Source: Setaria digitata (Eukaryota; Nematoda; Chromadorea; Rhabditida; Setariidae). From it: a DNA stretch of 20,307 bases. The position numbers and the translations under genes are program-made. Location: contig RCAB01000773.1 of NCBI GenBank assembly GCA_003640385.1, forward strand, positions 1 through 20,307. Direction: 5' to 3'. Shown here one piece after another: positions 1 through 14,682 of this stretch (position 1 is the stretch's first letter; the number at the start of each line of letters is the position of its first letter). The notes under the pieces are model-generated. The model was not told where the DNA came from. It was given only the letters and a program-made list of their open reading frames with translations, and searched no databases.

Positions 1-630
1 ATGAACGAAAATTACACAGTGAAGTGTCATTAATAATAATGACAATTTCAAAAAAAAAAAGAAAAGAAAAAATCACATCAGCACTACACTGAACCATGAA
101 TTTGAGCTTTTCGTGTTCAAAGTGATTTATTGCGACTTGATGTTACTGAAAATATTGCTTGATAAAGAAATACCTCTTTATTTCGATCTATTTACCAACT
201 GATTGCAAGCATAAATTAATTTTCACGTTTTTCTCTACATTTCTTTCCAAAAAAGGCATTCTGTCATGGCTTTTCTATTCTTTCATACGAGTTAATTAGC
301 AGAAAGTTAAATTTCTTCAACAGCTCTTCGATTTGAAGCTATCGAAACTTGACGAAACGATTATCCTTGACGGATCTGGAATCATGCTCCTGCGAGCTGA
401 AGGCTATTAGTACTTTGAAGGTGCATGGAACTTTCAGTGAACTGAACAATCCTAACACATCCTTATTTTTCTTAAGCCCATGACTGTCCTAAACACTTGA
501 ATTAGTATTTCTACTAATCGTACAACTGATGCAAATTTACATCTAAAAGTGAAACGACGATTGGCAGATGAATCCTCCAGATACAAAAGATCGTACATGC
601 TTCGTAATGTTTTCAGACTCCCCTCTTTCC
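1..630. other. AT-rich stretch without a recognisable gene
   Basis: No open frame with plausible splice sites or known protein motif was found here on either strand. The stretch lies downstream, on the minus strand, of the terminal exon that ends at 631, so part of it is probably that gene's 3' untranslated region. It contains only short A and T runs. Confidence 0.5.
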
Positions 631-777
631 CTATTTTACTGCTGGAAAGGCATCTTTCATAAGTAATATGAATTCAAAAAGCGATTTATCTTCACAACGG
701 TTGGTTGCTGTATATTCCCACAACATATCTAAGTCTTCAGAATCTCTTTTTACTATGCATTCCTTTACCTGAATTTT
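631..777 (-). CDS. probable terminal exon of an unidentified gene
   Basis: On the minus strand a strong acceptor (TATATTTTTTCAG) is followed in phase 0 by 48 codons and a TAG stop. The peptide begins KIQVKECIVKRDSEDLDM, continues with acidic and aromatic residues, and ends LLMKDAFPAVK. Its composition is mixed and soluble, unlike the Phe/Ile/Lys-rich translations of the surrounding AT-rich DNA. I do not recognise the family. The gene would lie just downstream of pyruvate kinase on the same strand, with its upstream exons in 800-2160. The nearest candidate exon (923-1016) ends in phase 1 when its best donor is used, so it does not join cleanly to this phase-0 acceptor. Either an exon is missing or a weaker site is used. 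Coding status is inferred from acceptor quality and composition only. Confidence 0.42.
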   Translation of the reverse strand, partial: KIQVKECIVKRDSEDLDMLWEYTATNRCEDKSLFEFILLMKDAFPAVK

Positions 778-922
778 CTGAAAAAATATATGAAACGTCA
801 AAAACCGAATCCAAAAACGAAATGATAAACAGTGCATAAATACACTTCATTAACAAAGCGCATTTATTAATTAATAATTACACTTTATTAATGAAGCAAA
901 GTGAATTATTGAAATAACTCAC

Positions 923-1016
923 CGACTAACAAAGACCAAGCCGCAGAGCTTCCTGCTTCATAACTACGATATGACTGTAGCGCAAACTTATGGAAAGGCC
1001 TAAACGACCTCTCCAT
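923..1016 (-). CDS. candidate first exon with ATG and GTGAGT donor
   Basis: On the minus strand an ATG, preceded in frame by TAA, opens 31 codons starting MERSFRPFHKFALQSYRSYE and ending AAWSLLV. A consensus donor follows (G|GTGAGTTA). An alternative reading uses the internal acceptor GTTTAG (near 1003) and another frame ending in MKQEALRLGL, so the frame is not certain. The phase at the donor (1) does not match the phase-0 acceptor of the exon at 631-777. No protein family is recognised. It is probably part of the same small-exon gene downstream of pyruvate kinase. Confidence 0.33.
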
Positions 1017-2164
1017 TTAGATTAGAACAAAAACATGACTGGAATTTAAAGTAAGGAAAGTTTTCAGAAGAGTAGATAGAAATGAAATTTCTTTTTACAC
1101 TAATGCTGGTCAGTTCACAGCTCTCTACTCTTGGTTTTATAAAGAACTCTTGCTGATTCTGTTGTCGTTCTTTGCATTCACTGGATGGGATTTCATGTGA
1201 TTTTTTAATGCTTATCGAAACAAAAACGTAGCAAACTCTTTATTGAAGCTCTACTAGAAGGTCAAATTGGAAACTTTCCATAATTTAATTAAAAAACAAA
1301 AAAAGTTTACTAATGGTGAATAGAGGAAATGACAGATCCCGATATCTCGCAAAAAAAAAAAATCCAAAATTATTGAAAAACTCAAACCGAATATCTAAAT
1401 CCTAACAGAATGAAAAATAGACTGAAGATAGTGAATGTATGCAAGACTCGTTTAATATAAAATATGTGTTCATAGTCGTGGCTAAAGCTCAAAAAATTCA
1501 GAAAACAAAAATATTATTTCAACGCTGAGCTAAATCTATACTGAGCACATACAGCAGCATCCTCAAGTTAACAGCCTTGGTAAAGTAAAAAACGATTTAA
1601 ATGAACTAGAGTTGTTGGAAATATTTTGTAAGTTTTCTCAACAAATTGTATTCAAAGATTCCTTCGTACATGAATAAACATGAAATAACGAAATTTTTAA
1701 AAATTCTGGTTATTTCCAAACATTGCATCTTACATCTCGATCTTAAAAAGTTCAAACTAGAAAAAGGAAAGCAACTATGAGGACAGTCACTTACAGGCGT
1801 AAATCTAGAGGCCAAAATACCACGAAAAATTCTTACAGTAAACAAAACGAAATTTGTTTCCTATTCAAAAATAACCAGGTTTAAAACTGTAAATAGTATC
1901 AGTTGTCAGTAGAAGCACTCTCTAAAAAGCCTATAATGAACAACATTCCTTTAGAACATTCCATAAAACGATTTCACTAAATTCATAATTTACTATGACA
2001 TTTAACAAATGAGAAAAGGTGGTTTAGAAACAACAAATCAAAAATAGAATGAGATTCGGGACCGAGAAGCTGTCGCTGATATAACGCTGACTGGAAATCT
2101 GCTGGGGATTTGAAGAAAGTAGGAAAACTAAGTTGGAAATGAACCTCAACTACATCAGTTGCAT
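1017..2164 (-). other. pyruvate kinase 3' flank and scattered exon candidates
   Basis: The first bases read after the pyruvate kinase stop (2164 downward) are presumably its 3' untranslated region; no exact AATAAA was found on that strand. Further along are several exon-like pieces on the minus strand. The best is 1795-1860: acceptor GAATAG, 22 codons in phase 0 (ETNFVLFTVRIFRGILASRF, then TP), donor GTAAGTGA. A frame of roughly 80 codons with no ATG spans about 1000-1240 and contains PSSECKERQQNQQEFF. I could not join these pieces into one model, so they are listed together as a zone that probably holds a small multi-exon gene. Confidence 0.3.
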
Positions 2165-6416
<4,252 letters not shown>

Positions 6417-7051
6417 CCGACCAGACAGGGTAATTATTTTTGTTATTCCTTAACTCATATCTGCTTCAAACTCATCCACAAGTGCACATTGGAACAATGC
6501 GTGATGATGAATTAACTGATCGATAATGCCGATAAACGGAGCTAGAGGGTAGCAAAGAGAAATGCGAGTAACGCTCCATCGATATAAGCAGAGCCAGCAT
6601 CCGCCGGAGCACTTGACGAATATTACTGTTCCGAAGTGACATTGTCGAGTGCGATGTGTGGATAAGATGAAATGGGCCGATACTGTCCAGACTAATCAAT
6701 AGTTAGATGAAAATAACTAACGAAATGACGTGCTCGCAATCATTCTGGCACTTTGTGAGGCACTTCTTGTCGTTATTGTTGTGCTGCGGTGGTCTCATAT
6801 CCTGTACAAACGGCTCTAGGAAGAATCTCTGCGGAAGGCACCGATCACTGCTCAACTCCGACCGTACACTCCTCCAGTCGACACGATGCACACTGAAAGC
6901 CTTAAGGAGAATAGCTGCTGCCTCAAGCGACTCTTCGCGACGATGTCGAAATCGAAATAACCACTGAGATGCACTCAAACAGCTTCCACCGACGACGATG
7001 CGCTAAGGAGGAGACGTCGCGCAGACACCCATAGGAGACAGAATTCATTTG
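6417..7051. other. upstream flank of pyruvate kinase with competing open frames
   Basis: This holds the presumed promoter side of pyruvate kinase and then a GC-richer block. On the minus strand 6703-6978 is open without stops and contains a Cys-bearing stretch, KKCLTKCQNDCEHVIS, ending near a possible donor (GTTAGTTA). A second minus frame of about 80 codons runs from about 6690 to 6448. On the plus strand 6707-6967 is open from an ATG and starts with a hydrophobic stretch (SFWHFVRHFLSLLLCCGG). Neither reading shows a known domain, and both cannot be real over the same bases. The base composition suggests coding or recently coding DNA, but the strand cannot be settled by eye. Confidence 0.3.
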
Positions 7052-7549
7052 ATGGTCCGTTTCGTTTCAGCACAGTTTGATTCTCCTGATCTTTGTTCCC
7101 ACCTTCCAGTGACCTCATACCTCCATGATGACGATGATGGAGAAGTTCGGAGAGGAAAGCAAACAGCAGTCATCACTTTATGGATGTCAGAAGAGGAAGC
7201 AGGGATGAGTGAACACAATGCAACTGGAAGATGTTTCCTTCTCGTGTCTCTTGTAAGCGAGGTCGAGGAAGCAGCGTCAAGCACGGCTGGTTGTATAATC
7301 CACCAACCCAACTCTTCTAAATCTCCACTCAGTTATGCTAAGGGCAAGTTCAGTGAATTTAAGGTTCTCTCAGTGTTCCACGTTTCGCCTTTGTGGTGTG
7401 TATTCTTAGTCAAGTTCAGTTTGCAGATTAACTCCTTTCTAAGATTCAGGATGACTGTGCAGTTGTCCGAAAGGGTTCCTTTATCTACAGAAATACTTAA
7501 CAATCTAAAAGTAAGCATAAAAAGATGTAAATCGCCTGACACGCTGTGA
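7052..7549 (+). CDS. open frame of 165 codons, hypothetical
   Basis: The plus-strand frame is free of stops from 7007 to a TGA at 7547-7549; the first ATG is at 7052. The first two thirds have balanced, protein-like composition, including an acidic run (HDDDDGEV) and ITLWMSEEEAGMSEHNATG. The last third is more hydrophobic and may not be coding. A GTAAGC at about 7252 could be a donor that ends the coding part near CFLLVSL. On the minus strand two shorter frames overlap it (7045-7311 and 7333-7638), the second with a beta-strand-like pattern (LTILVGEPLVRSTVVVEIED), so the strand is uncertain. About 180 stop-free codons in this base composition is unlikely by chance. No family is recognised and there is no signal peptide. 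Confidence 0.3.
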   Translation: MVRFVSAQFDSPDLCSHLPVTSYLHDDDDGEVRRGKQTAVITLWMSEEEAGMSEHNATGRCFLLVSLVSEVEEAASSTAGCIIHQPNSSKSPLSYAKGKFSEFKVLSVFHVSPLWCVFLVKFSLQINSFLRFRMTVQLSERVPLSTEILNNLKVSIKRCKSPDTL

Positions 7550-8017
7550 ACACAGGGCAATATATCTTCGATTTCAACTACAACTGTAGAACGGACCAAA
7601 GGTTCCCCTACCAGAATTGTTAAGTGAGCAGATTTCACAAACTATTGATATTTTCTTGAAGGAAATGACAAATAAAAGTGAGCAATTTTGGATGCTCAAA
7701 AAATTTGAAATTGATCGCGACAAGATATTATTCATTTCATTTAATGTTTCGTAACTATTTCTTCAACTCGATTCTCTTAGCCAGCTTGTTAGCAGCCAGC
7801 GAAACCCTATACACAAAAGGGAAAATGCACGGAACTTCCTGATGCATTGGTATACCGAGCTTTAAACAAATATTTGTGAAGCAAAATTTTACAAGTTTGC
7901 AATAAAAAATGTGATAAAAAAATACCAAGCACAGATAGATTTTACACGCAAAGATGACGCTGCTTTTTTCACAGTTGTAGCAGAGTATTATGTGTAAAAC
8001 ACCATTAGTTTCTACTT

Positions 8018-8337
8018 TTAACGGAAACTAAAATAACAAAAGACAGTGGAGACAGAAGTCGCAAGAAGTGCTGAAAGAACAACGAACCGAAAATATTCCC
8101 CGCTTTGTTCTTCTTCGATGGTCATTCGACGCCAAAGTTGCACAGCGTTTCCAGTCAACCTGGATGGCGTTGAACAGTTAAAATCAATACTCCTAATTTC
8201 ATCGTTTTCTTCGGTCATTTTCTGGAGCGATTGTTCCTGGGAGAAGCGATTGACTACTCGATTCTGCGTTTCCGAAGGATTCTTCCGCTGCTGGTGCTTC
8301 TGATCCTGAATTTGATGATGGTTAGCTGCTTTTCCTC
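8018..8337 (-). CDS. exon: Gln-rich cytosolic stretch followed by a membrane segment
   Basis: The minus-strand frame is open from 8341 to a TAA at 8018. A possible acceptor (TTAAGCAG) would start the exon at 8337; the first ATG is at 8218. The peptide begins with a polar Gln/His-rich part (ANHHQIQDQKHQQRKNPSE) and passes through SLQKMTEENDEIRSIDFN and QLWRRMTIEEEQSGEY. It then enters one clear hydrophobic segment, FRFVVLSALLATSVSTVF, and stops soon after at FSFR. Donor-like GT dinucleotides near the end (GTCTCC, GTTAAA) mean the exon may continue by splicing. The layout, a charged N-terminus and then a signal anchor, resembles type II membrane proteins. It loosely resembles the start of nematode cuticle collagens, but no Gly-X-Y repeat follows. 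The family is unknown. Overlapping plus-strand frames look less protein-like. Confidence 0.45.
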
Positions 8338-8341
8338 CTGC

Positions 8342-9850
8342 TTAAGAAATCTATTAAATATGAATAATAGCCTTGAGCATTAACGAAAAGAAAACTGAAA
8401 CCACTTCCAAAATTTTGCATTAAAAAATGTTCACTGCATTAAAATCAATTTCTCCCTTTTAGTAGTCACAACACTTTCCCCACTGAGTTAGTAAATAATG
8501 TTTATTCTACACCGAAAAAAACTTGGCTAGCAAAGATAAATTTACATCATAATATAAAGTGAAGTAGAAATTTGGATGGCATATTAATGAAGACAAATAT
8601 TGGTGTTGTAGGGGAGCTATTGTCTTCATTATAAAACTTTTTACTCAGCCGGATTTATGAATAACTAGAGACAGCATGTGATTCACGTTTTGATAATAAT
8701 ATGAAATTCTTGGCAACTAGTTTTCAGCAAAGCAATTTTTTTAGAAGCTCTTGAAAAGCATTATATAACGACATGCAGTTTAACGATGCAGCCAAGGAAG
8801 TCTTATTTCTCTTTTTCGATTAAAAGTTAGCTTTGACTTGTGGCATAGAATTAGTAGTTTTTCTTCCATTATATAAAAAAGAGACAAATAAATCAAAGGA
8901 CAAAAATAAAAAGCATTTTTTATTCTTATTCTAAATAAATGGTAACAGGGATAATGGCGGTGATTTCATGAATTTATGAGTTTGATTATCAGACTATCGA
9001 GAACTCATCAGTCTGCCGCATCTTTACACTAGTTCCTAAAATTTTAGACTGAAATAAGCCATCTTAATTTCATTGTTTTCAAAGTGACACTTTTGGATGA
9101 AACAGAGGAAAAAGCACACAAATAAGAGAATGAAGAAAGAATGAATAAGCAACTTTAATCATGTGTTTGAAACATCCATCTGTTCCTTCGAAAGTACTTG
9201 GCATTTAACCTTTTCGCAATTTAAAAACAATGAAACCACTGGGACAGACGGACATCTTTCGAAACTTGTAATGACTCCATTTCAACAGAGATACTTCTCT
9301 CATATTTCTCAACTGGGAAGGTCATCTGAGTGTGATGTTGCTACACTATTACTGCGTAAAAAATTCCTTTTCATATATGCAGTATTCGTGTCATTAGAGA
9401 GATGGAGAAATGCCACTTCTATTTTTAAAGTTTAAAAATTTAAGAGGGTTAAGTTTCGAAATTTATTTCGTGGTAAAATTAACAACGGGAGACCCATTTT
9501 AGTTGGTTACCTCTAAAAAGCAAGAACTACAACAAAAGATCGTCTCTAACCATAATCACTCAAGACACGTCCGTCACATCCTCACAACGCCTTCCATCTA
9601 TCACGTCCGTGCCAAACTACAGTCATCCGAAAGTGACCAGAAAGAGCAAACACCTTCACTATCAACAGCTATGAACACTGATGGAACAGGACGTGTGTGT
9701 GTGTGAAGAGGTATGCATGCATGTCTCTATTGGGTGTTGGTGAGTCAATTAAAATGCATGGAAATTAGCAAGAGAAAAGTATTAATTGACAAGGAAAGAG
9801 CTTGGAGCCTGGTTATCAGTCTGAGGACTAAAACAGAAGCGGAATAGGTT
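8342..9850. other. AT-rich stretch with only weak open frames
   Basis: No gene could be modelled. Between about 9163 and 9706 the sequence is slightly richer in GC and has plus-strand open frames of 67-90 codons (9163-9435, 9503-9706) that lack recognisable motifs. The second is crossed by a minus-strand frame near 9560-9715 and by a short GT-repeat (about 9693-9705). Confidence 0.4.
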
Positions 9851-10017
9851 GGCTATCATTTGTATCATTCAGCATTTGTAACTGTTACTTAGCTGATGAC
9901 ATTGCTTCATTAGCTTTTTTCACATCTTTTACCAGTTGTCTCCTCAGTCATTCAGTTTTATTTTCTCCCGTGCCGGTCACTTTTTTATTAAAGAGCAAAA
10001 AAAGCTAAATGATAGCC
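9851..10017. repeat. 11-base terminal inverted repeat around 145 bases
   Basis: GGCTATCATTT at 9851-9861 is matched exactly by AAATGATAGCC at 10007-10017. A second inverted pair (CATTAGCTTTTTT near 9908 and AAAAAAAGCTAAATG near 9998) lies inside it. The size and ends recall a miniature inverted-repeat element, but no target-site duplication was found and the repeats are short for such an element. Confidence 0.3.
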
Positions 10018-10205
10018 TTGGCCTCAAATAGTCGAAAGTTGTTCATCCACTGTGGGCTCACATTTACTGCAAAAAAATGTGACTTACGTATATAGACATT
10101 TTCATATTAGATTTTTTGCTACACAGGAAAAACTTTCATTTCATATAGTTTTTGAAAATGCAAACTTCTATCAGGTTTTTTAAAATCTGGTTCTTTGGAC
10201 AGCTG

Positions 10206-10250
10206 TTTATTATTCCAATTCGGAAATCACTTTTGGAAGTCGGAACGACT
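10206..10250 (+). repeat. copy A of a 45-base direct repeat
   Basis: This segment, beginning TTTATTATTCCAATTCGGAA, matches 10825-10869 at 39 of 45 positions without gaps. Four of the six differences are A/G or C/T transitions in the second half, as expected for diverged copies of one element or duplication. The flanks do not align. Confidence 0.6.
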
Positions 10251-10629
10251 GCGATATTTTACAAGTACGAGATGCCTTACTGCATGACAACTCGAAAATC
10301 AAGCTCAATATCATATGTCGAAAAGCATCTGTTTTTTATATTTTATAGAAAATAAGGATAAAAGCTAAAATTCGCAAGGCAAGTGATAGAAAGAAGAGGA
10401 AAGTAAGGATGGAAAGGTAAAATGCAACATCCTGCACAGTACTGTTTCTTTTTCAACGCTAAGAATGGTGGTAAAATATAGCCCACCTTTGAAATGAAGA
10501 CTTTTCAGTGTTGCGTATTCAATAAGAAAAGGAACTGGAACTTATGTGCCAATTCAAAATCAAATAAAAAAGTTGGAAGCACGATGGTTGCGAAAACTGG
10601 GCACGAATTTGGAACCTTAAGGATGTTTT

Positions 10630-10711
10630 ATTCTCTACCTAGCTGAAGAGATGGCATGAATCAATGAAATTGAGAATATACAGATGACAACTGCTCCACT
10701 AGGTAGAGAAT
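10630..10711. repeat. 13-base perfect inverted repeat
   Basis: ATTCTCTACCTAG at 10630-10642 pairs exactly with CTAGGTAGAGAAT at 10699-10711 across a 56-base loop. It could form a hairpin in DNA or RNA. It lies between the two copies of the 45-base repeat, which suggests that the whole 10.2-10.9 kb segment is a decayed repetitive element. Confidence 0.5.
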
Positions 10712-10824
10712 CCATCTGCATCATAAACAAATTCGTTCACCCCAAGTTTCACTGACAATATTTGTTTGCTTTTTCTTCGAGATTTTATTATTCATCAAAA
10801 ATTTAAAGCAATCTTTCCTAGTCC

Positions 10825-10869
10825 TTTATTATTCCAGTTCGGAACTCACTCTTGGAAGTTGGGACGATT
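10825..10869 (+). repeat. copy B of a 45-base direct repeat
   Basis: This is the partner of 10206-10250 in the same orientation, 619 bases downstream, with 39 of 45 identities. It lies about 100 bases before the long A homopolymer. Confidence 0.6.
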
Positions 10870-10970
10870 AAAAAAAATGCATAAAAATTTCGACAGTGCG
10901 ATGATAAACAACAAAACTCCGAGGATTTATTAAATTCAGGAAATTTTTCATGAAAATTTACAATGCAGTG

Positions 10971-12284
<1,314 letters not shown>

Positions 12285-12355
12285 TCATCGAGGCGAAGAG
12301 CCTGGGTAGCCTGAAAAACCGTCTTTTCCAGGCGTTGTGTCATTTTGCCAAAAAG
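12285..12355 (-). CDS. candidate terminal exon with a short Gly-X-Y run
   Basis: On the minus strand a very strong acceptor (TCTCTCTTTGTTTTCAG) precedes a small GC-rich island. If the intron is phase 1, the exon reads FWQNDTTPGKDGFSGYPGSS, then PR and a TGA stop. Gly falls at every third place four times (GKD GFS GYP GSS), which is collagen-like. If the intron is phase 0, the same acceptor gives LFGKMTQRLEKTVFQATQAL and a stop at 12257. A plus-strand frame (12164-12481; GAGKFIEAKSLGSLKNRLFQ) also crosses the island. The collagen reading is attractive but rests on four triplets; no upstream Gly-X-Y exons were found above 12356. Confidence 0.28.
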
Positions 12356-13694
12356 CTGAAAACAAAGAGAGATATAAATAAAAATGTCAACAAAAATATA
12401 AAGAATTCCAGTGAGATCTTTTTTACAGCAAGAAAGTTTACAGAAATAAGAAACCTTTATAAAATAATAATAATAAGTTAGAATCTATCTTCTGCCGGAA
12501 TGATAGATGTGAGCAGTATAACAAAAAATATGGCGTGAATAACATGTTTCCACTACTTCTTTTTTGTCGAAAGAATACATGCGGCACTTCAACAAAATAT
12601 TTGAATCAAAGCAGCTTCGATTTAATTTCATTTTGACAATTTTAGAGTTAAATGAAAACTTTTCAAATAAATGTTTGCTAATTTTTATAAACTCATTATT
12701 TCTTATTACGGTTTAGCGCCTTTGCCAATTTTACTTCTGGATGATGCAATGAAAATGTTACAAAAATGGAAAGCACTGTTATTTTTTTTTACGAAAACAT
12801 ACATCAGACATTACTGCTTTCGTCTGTCTGGTTTGCGATAATTTGATTTAGATCGGTTTTTACGGATCTTGAAAATAGGTTCTTTCTTCAAATAACTGAA
12901 ACGTTTAATTCAAAACCGGAAGAAATGGAAAAGCTGTTAAAGAGAATTAAATAAGAAAACTGCTCTTATTTCTCATAAAAATGTTCATTTGTTCTATAAG
13001 AAAAGTAATAGAATTATACTGTATTATATTAGCTTAACGCTGACTTTATAAGTCTTGCTATAAATAGTAGTGCTGTACTTTCTTATTGGTCCCGATCGTC
13101 CCTGAATTATCGCTAAAGAACTTTTTCAAGAAGAGAAGTTTCCATCATCTAGCAAGAGAAATTCAACAAGAGTAAATTTAAACTGTCTGCTCAAGAAGAT
13201 CGCTTGAGATTTATAGATTAGAATTCATAAAAAGAGTGAAACTTTGTTCATTTCAATTCCTTCGACTCGGCGATAAAACTCAGAGTCGACAAAGAATATC
13301 ATCACCGTAATCTTGACCGCAGTGTCTGTCAACGAGAAGAGTTAAAACTAGGTAAATTGGTCCTATGGACACCTTTGCCTTTGCCCTTCTTGTCAAAGCG
13401 CAGCATGAATTGTTTGCTGTGACGTTTTGTGCCATTTCAAAACTAACAACAGTCATTCTTGAAATTTCAAACGAAACAAATGAGGGATGCAGCACCTGTC
13501 TCATTCTTCCTAGGCTTCCTATCCACTACCCTTGTTTAGTAGCTTTCGCCATTTTCTACTTGAAGCAAGCCAGTTCATCTATCCGCCAAGTTTCATTCGA
13601 TCTCTAAATCCGGAAGAGTTTTCTCATTTCAATTGGTTGGTTGATGGAACTGTTCGAGGTACGAGAAGTGAGGTAAAAAAGAGCTGGAACTCAC
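12356..13694. other. AT-rich stretch with ambiguous short frames
   Basis: No gene was modelled. Near 13340-13440 the minus strand is richer in GC and all frames give partly protein-like peptides, for example the basic stretch HSKQFMLRFDKKGKGKGVHR. None has convincing splice sites. Plus-strand frames at 13365-13607 and 13532-13744 overlap them without any known motif. Confidence 0.35.
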
Positions 13695-13941
13695 CAGGAA
13701 GAGAGGAGAGGAAGCCTAGTCTTTCTGCTTCCATCGACAAATGACGACTCATCCCTTTTTTGAGGATATACTGCCAGATCGATAGCAACCGAAATGTGGC
13801 GTTGCATGAGTGAGTTGCTGCCGCTTCATCGATTTGTGCGCAGTGTGTCTCTTCGGTCTGCATGATGTCGAGAATGCCTGACGTTTGCTGGATCTTTACC
13901 TCAGGTGGTCCAGGACTTCGCGCTTCATTCCTTACCACAGC
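13695..13941 (-). CDS. candidate internal exon of an unidentified gene
   Basis: On the minus strand an acceptor (AAATGCTAG) opens 82 codons in phase 0. They lead to a consensus donor (CCTG|GTGAGT) in phase 1. The exon is clearly richer in GC than its surroundings. The peptide starts VRNEARSPGPPEVKIQQTSG, continues ILDIMQTEETHCAQIDEAAA, and ends MEAERLGFLSSLP. It is polar, with no signal peptide or membrane segment and no family I recognise. An internal GTAAAG after PPE could also serve as a donor. The next exon downstream could not be fixed, because several phase-1 acceptors give only short frames. Coding status rests on composition, length and the donor. Confidence 0.4.
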
Positions 13942-14180
13942 CTAGCATTTTGTTAAAGCCTCTAACTCTCTAAATACTTCGTTCATACGTACCTCAGCAC
14001 TATTTGTTGAGAATGCCTTTCATAAACGGAAGATAATCTAATGAAAGCGAAGAATGTGTTTATTTCGTTAGTGAGGAAATTTTTCTCGTGTTTAAGCGGT
14101 AGTGAATGGTGTTAAGTGGCAATTTCATAGGCAATGAACGAATTCTGCGGTACTTCTAAGTTGCCACTTGGCTACTTCCC

Positions 14181-14321
14181 CTAAATATCTTCAAATTGCA
14201 GTCGTGACGAACCATTGTTTGGATTCAGCTTGAAAAAACGGCGAAGACAATTACTGTGTATTGAAATGGCAATGATTGATCGATTGCTTTGCATGGAACT
14301 AAGGAATGCTTGACTTGACGT
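14181..14321 (-). CDS. candidate terminal exon
   Basis: A good acceptor on the minus strand (TTTTTCGAACAG) is followed in phase 0 by 46 codons and a TAG stop. The peptide includes TSSQAFLSSMQSNRSIIAIS and ends RRFFKLNPNNGSSRLQFEDI, which is more balanced than the surrounding translations. The same frame stays open upstream to about 14426, but that part is Phe/Lys-rich and probably intronic. The family is unknown. It may belong with the exons at 14460-14682, although the phases do not join simply. Confidence 0.35.
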   Translation of the reverse strand, partial: TSSQAFLSSMQSNRSIIAISIHSNCLRRFFKLNPNNGSSRLQFEDI

Positions 14322-14459
14322 CTGTTCGAAAAATTTTTTTGTGAAAAAATACAATAATTTAAAATGTTCTGTGACATAATGAACGATGCGGTTAATACAT
14401 TTCCTTCCATTCAACAAAAAACTCATGGAAATGATTGTTAGAAATTTATTCGAAATTTG

Positions 14460-14534
14460 TCATAAATATCTCTGACCCTTATCAAATGTTTCTAGCAACT
14501 CATTTCCGTTAATTGGGGCAAATCGTAATGAAAT
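14460..14534 (-). CDS. candidate exon, phase-compatible with 14642-14682
   Basis: The acceptor CACCAG on the minus strand opens ISLRFAPINGNELLETFD, then KGQRYL and a TGA. It begins in phase 0, matching the phase-0 donor of the exon at 14642-14682 across a 107-base intron. A GTCAGA after DK could be a donor that avoids the stop. The product is unknown. Confidence 0.33.
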   Translation of the reverse strand: MSLRFAPINGNELLETFDKGQRYL

Positions 14535-14641
14535 CTGGTGTTCGTAAAAGATTTCAGACGAAACAAATGACTATTTGAATCATTTGTTGGTTTGACACTT
14601 TTGTTCACGATAACAAGATGTCGACATCCATTCTTTCTTAC

Positions 14642-14682
14642 TTGTGAAACAGTGTTATAAGACCCATCGTCCTGCTTCTCCC
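14642..14682 (-). CDS. candidate small exon
   Basis: The acceptor AAAGCATTAG on the minus strand is followed by two bases that complete a codon and 13 codons (EKQDDGSYNTVSQ). A consensus donor (CAA|GTAAGAAAG) follows. Together with 14460-14534 it reads without a stop as a polar peptide. A possible start lies upstream near 14850 (AAAATGTCAGATAAC, giving MSDNC). The product is not recognised. Confidence 0.3.

Noticed and set aside
1160..1215. Minus-strand LKNHMKSHP, resembling the His half of a C2H2 zinc finger
   Set aside because: The Cys pair is absent upstream and a competing frame in the same bases is longer; half a finger is not evidence.
6707..6967. Plus-strand frame with a hydrophobic start and LCGRH, resembling an insulin B chain
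   Set aside because: The Cys spacing is wrong (18 residues to the next Cys instead of 11) and no A-chain CC motif follows.
6703..6978. Minus-strand KKCLTKCQNDCEHV as part of a degenerin-type channel
   Set aside because: The Cys pattern is suggestive, but no other channel motif or membrane segment in a compatible frame was found.
9560..9715. Minus-strand peptide resembling a WD repeat strand (IAVDSEGVCSFWSL)
   Set aside because: Only one short stretch of about 48 codons, with no second repeat and no splice sites that extend it.
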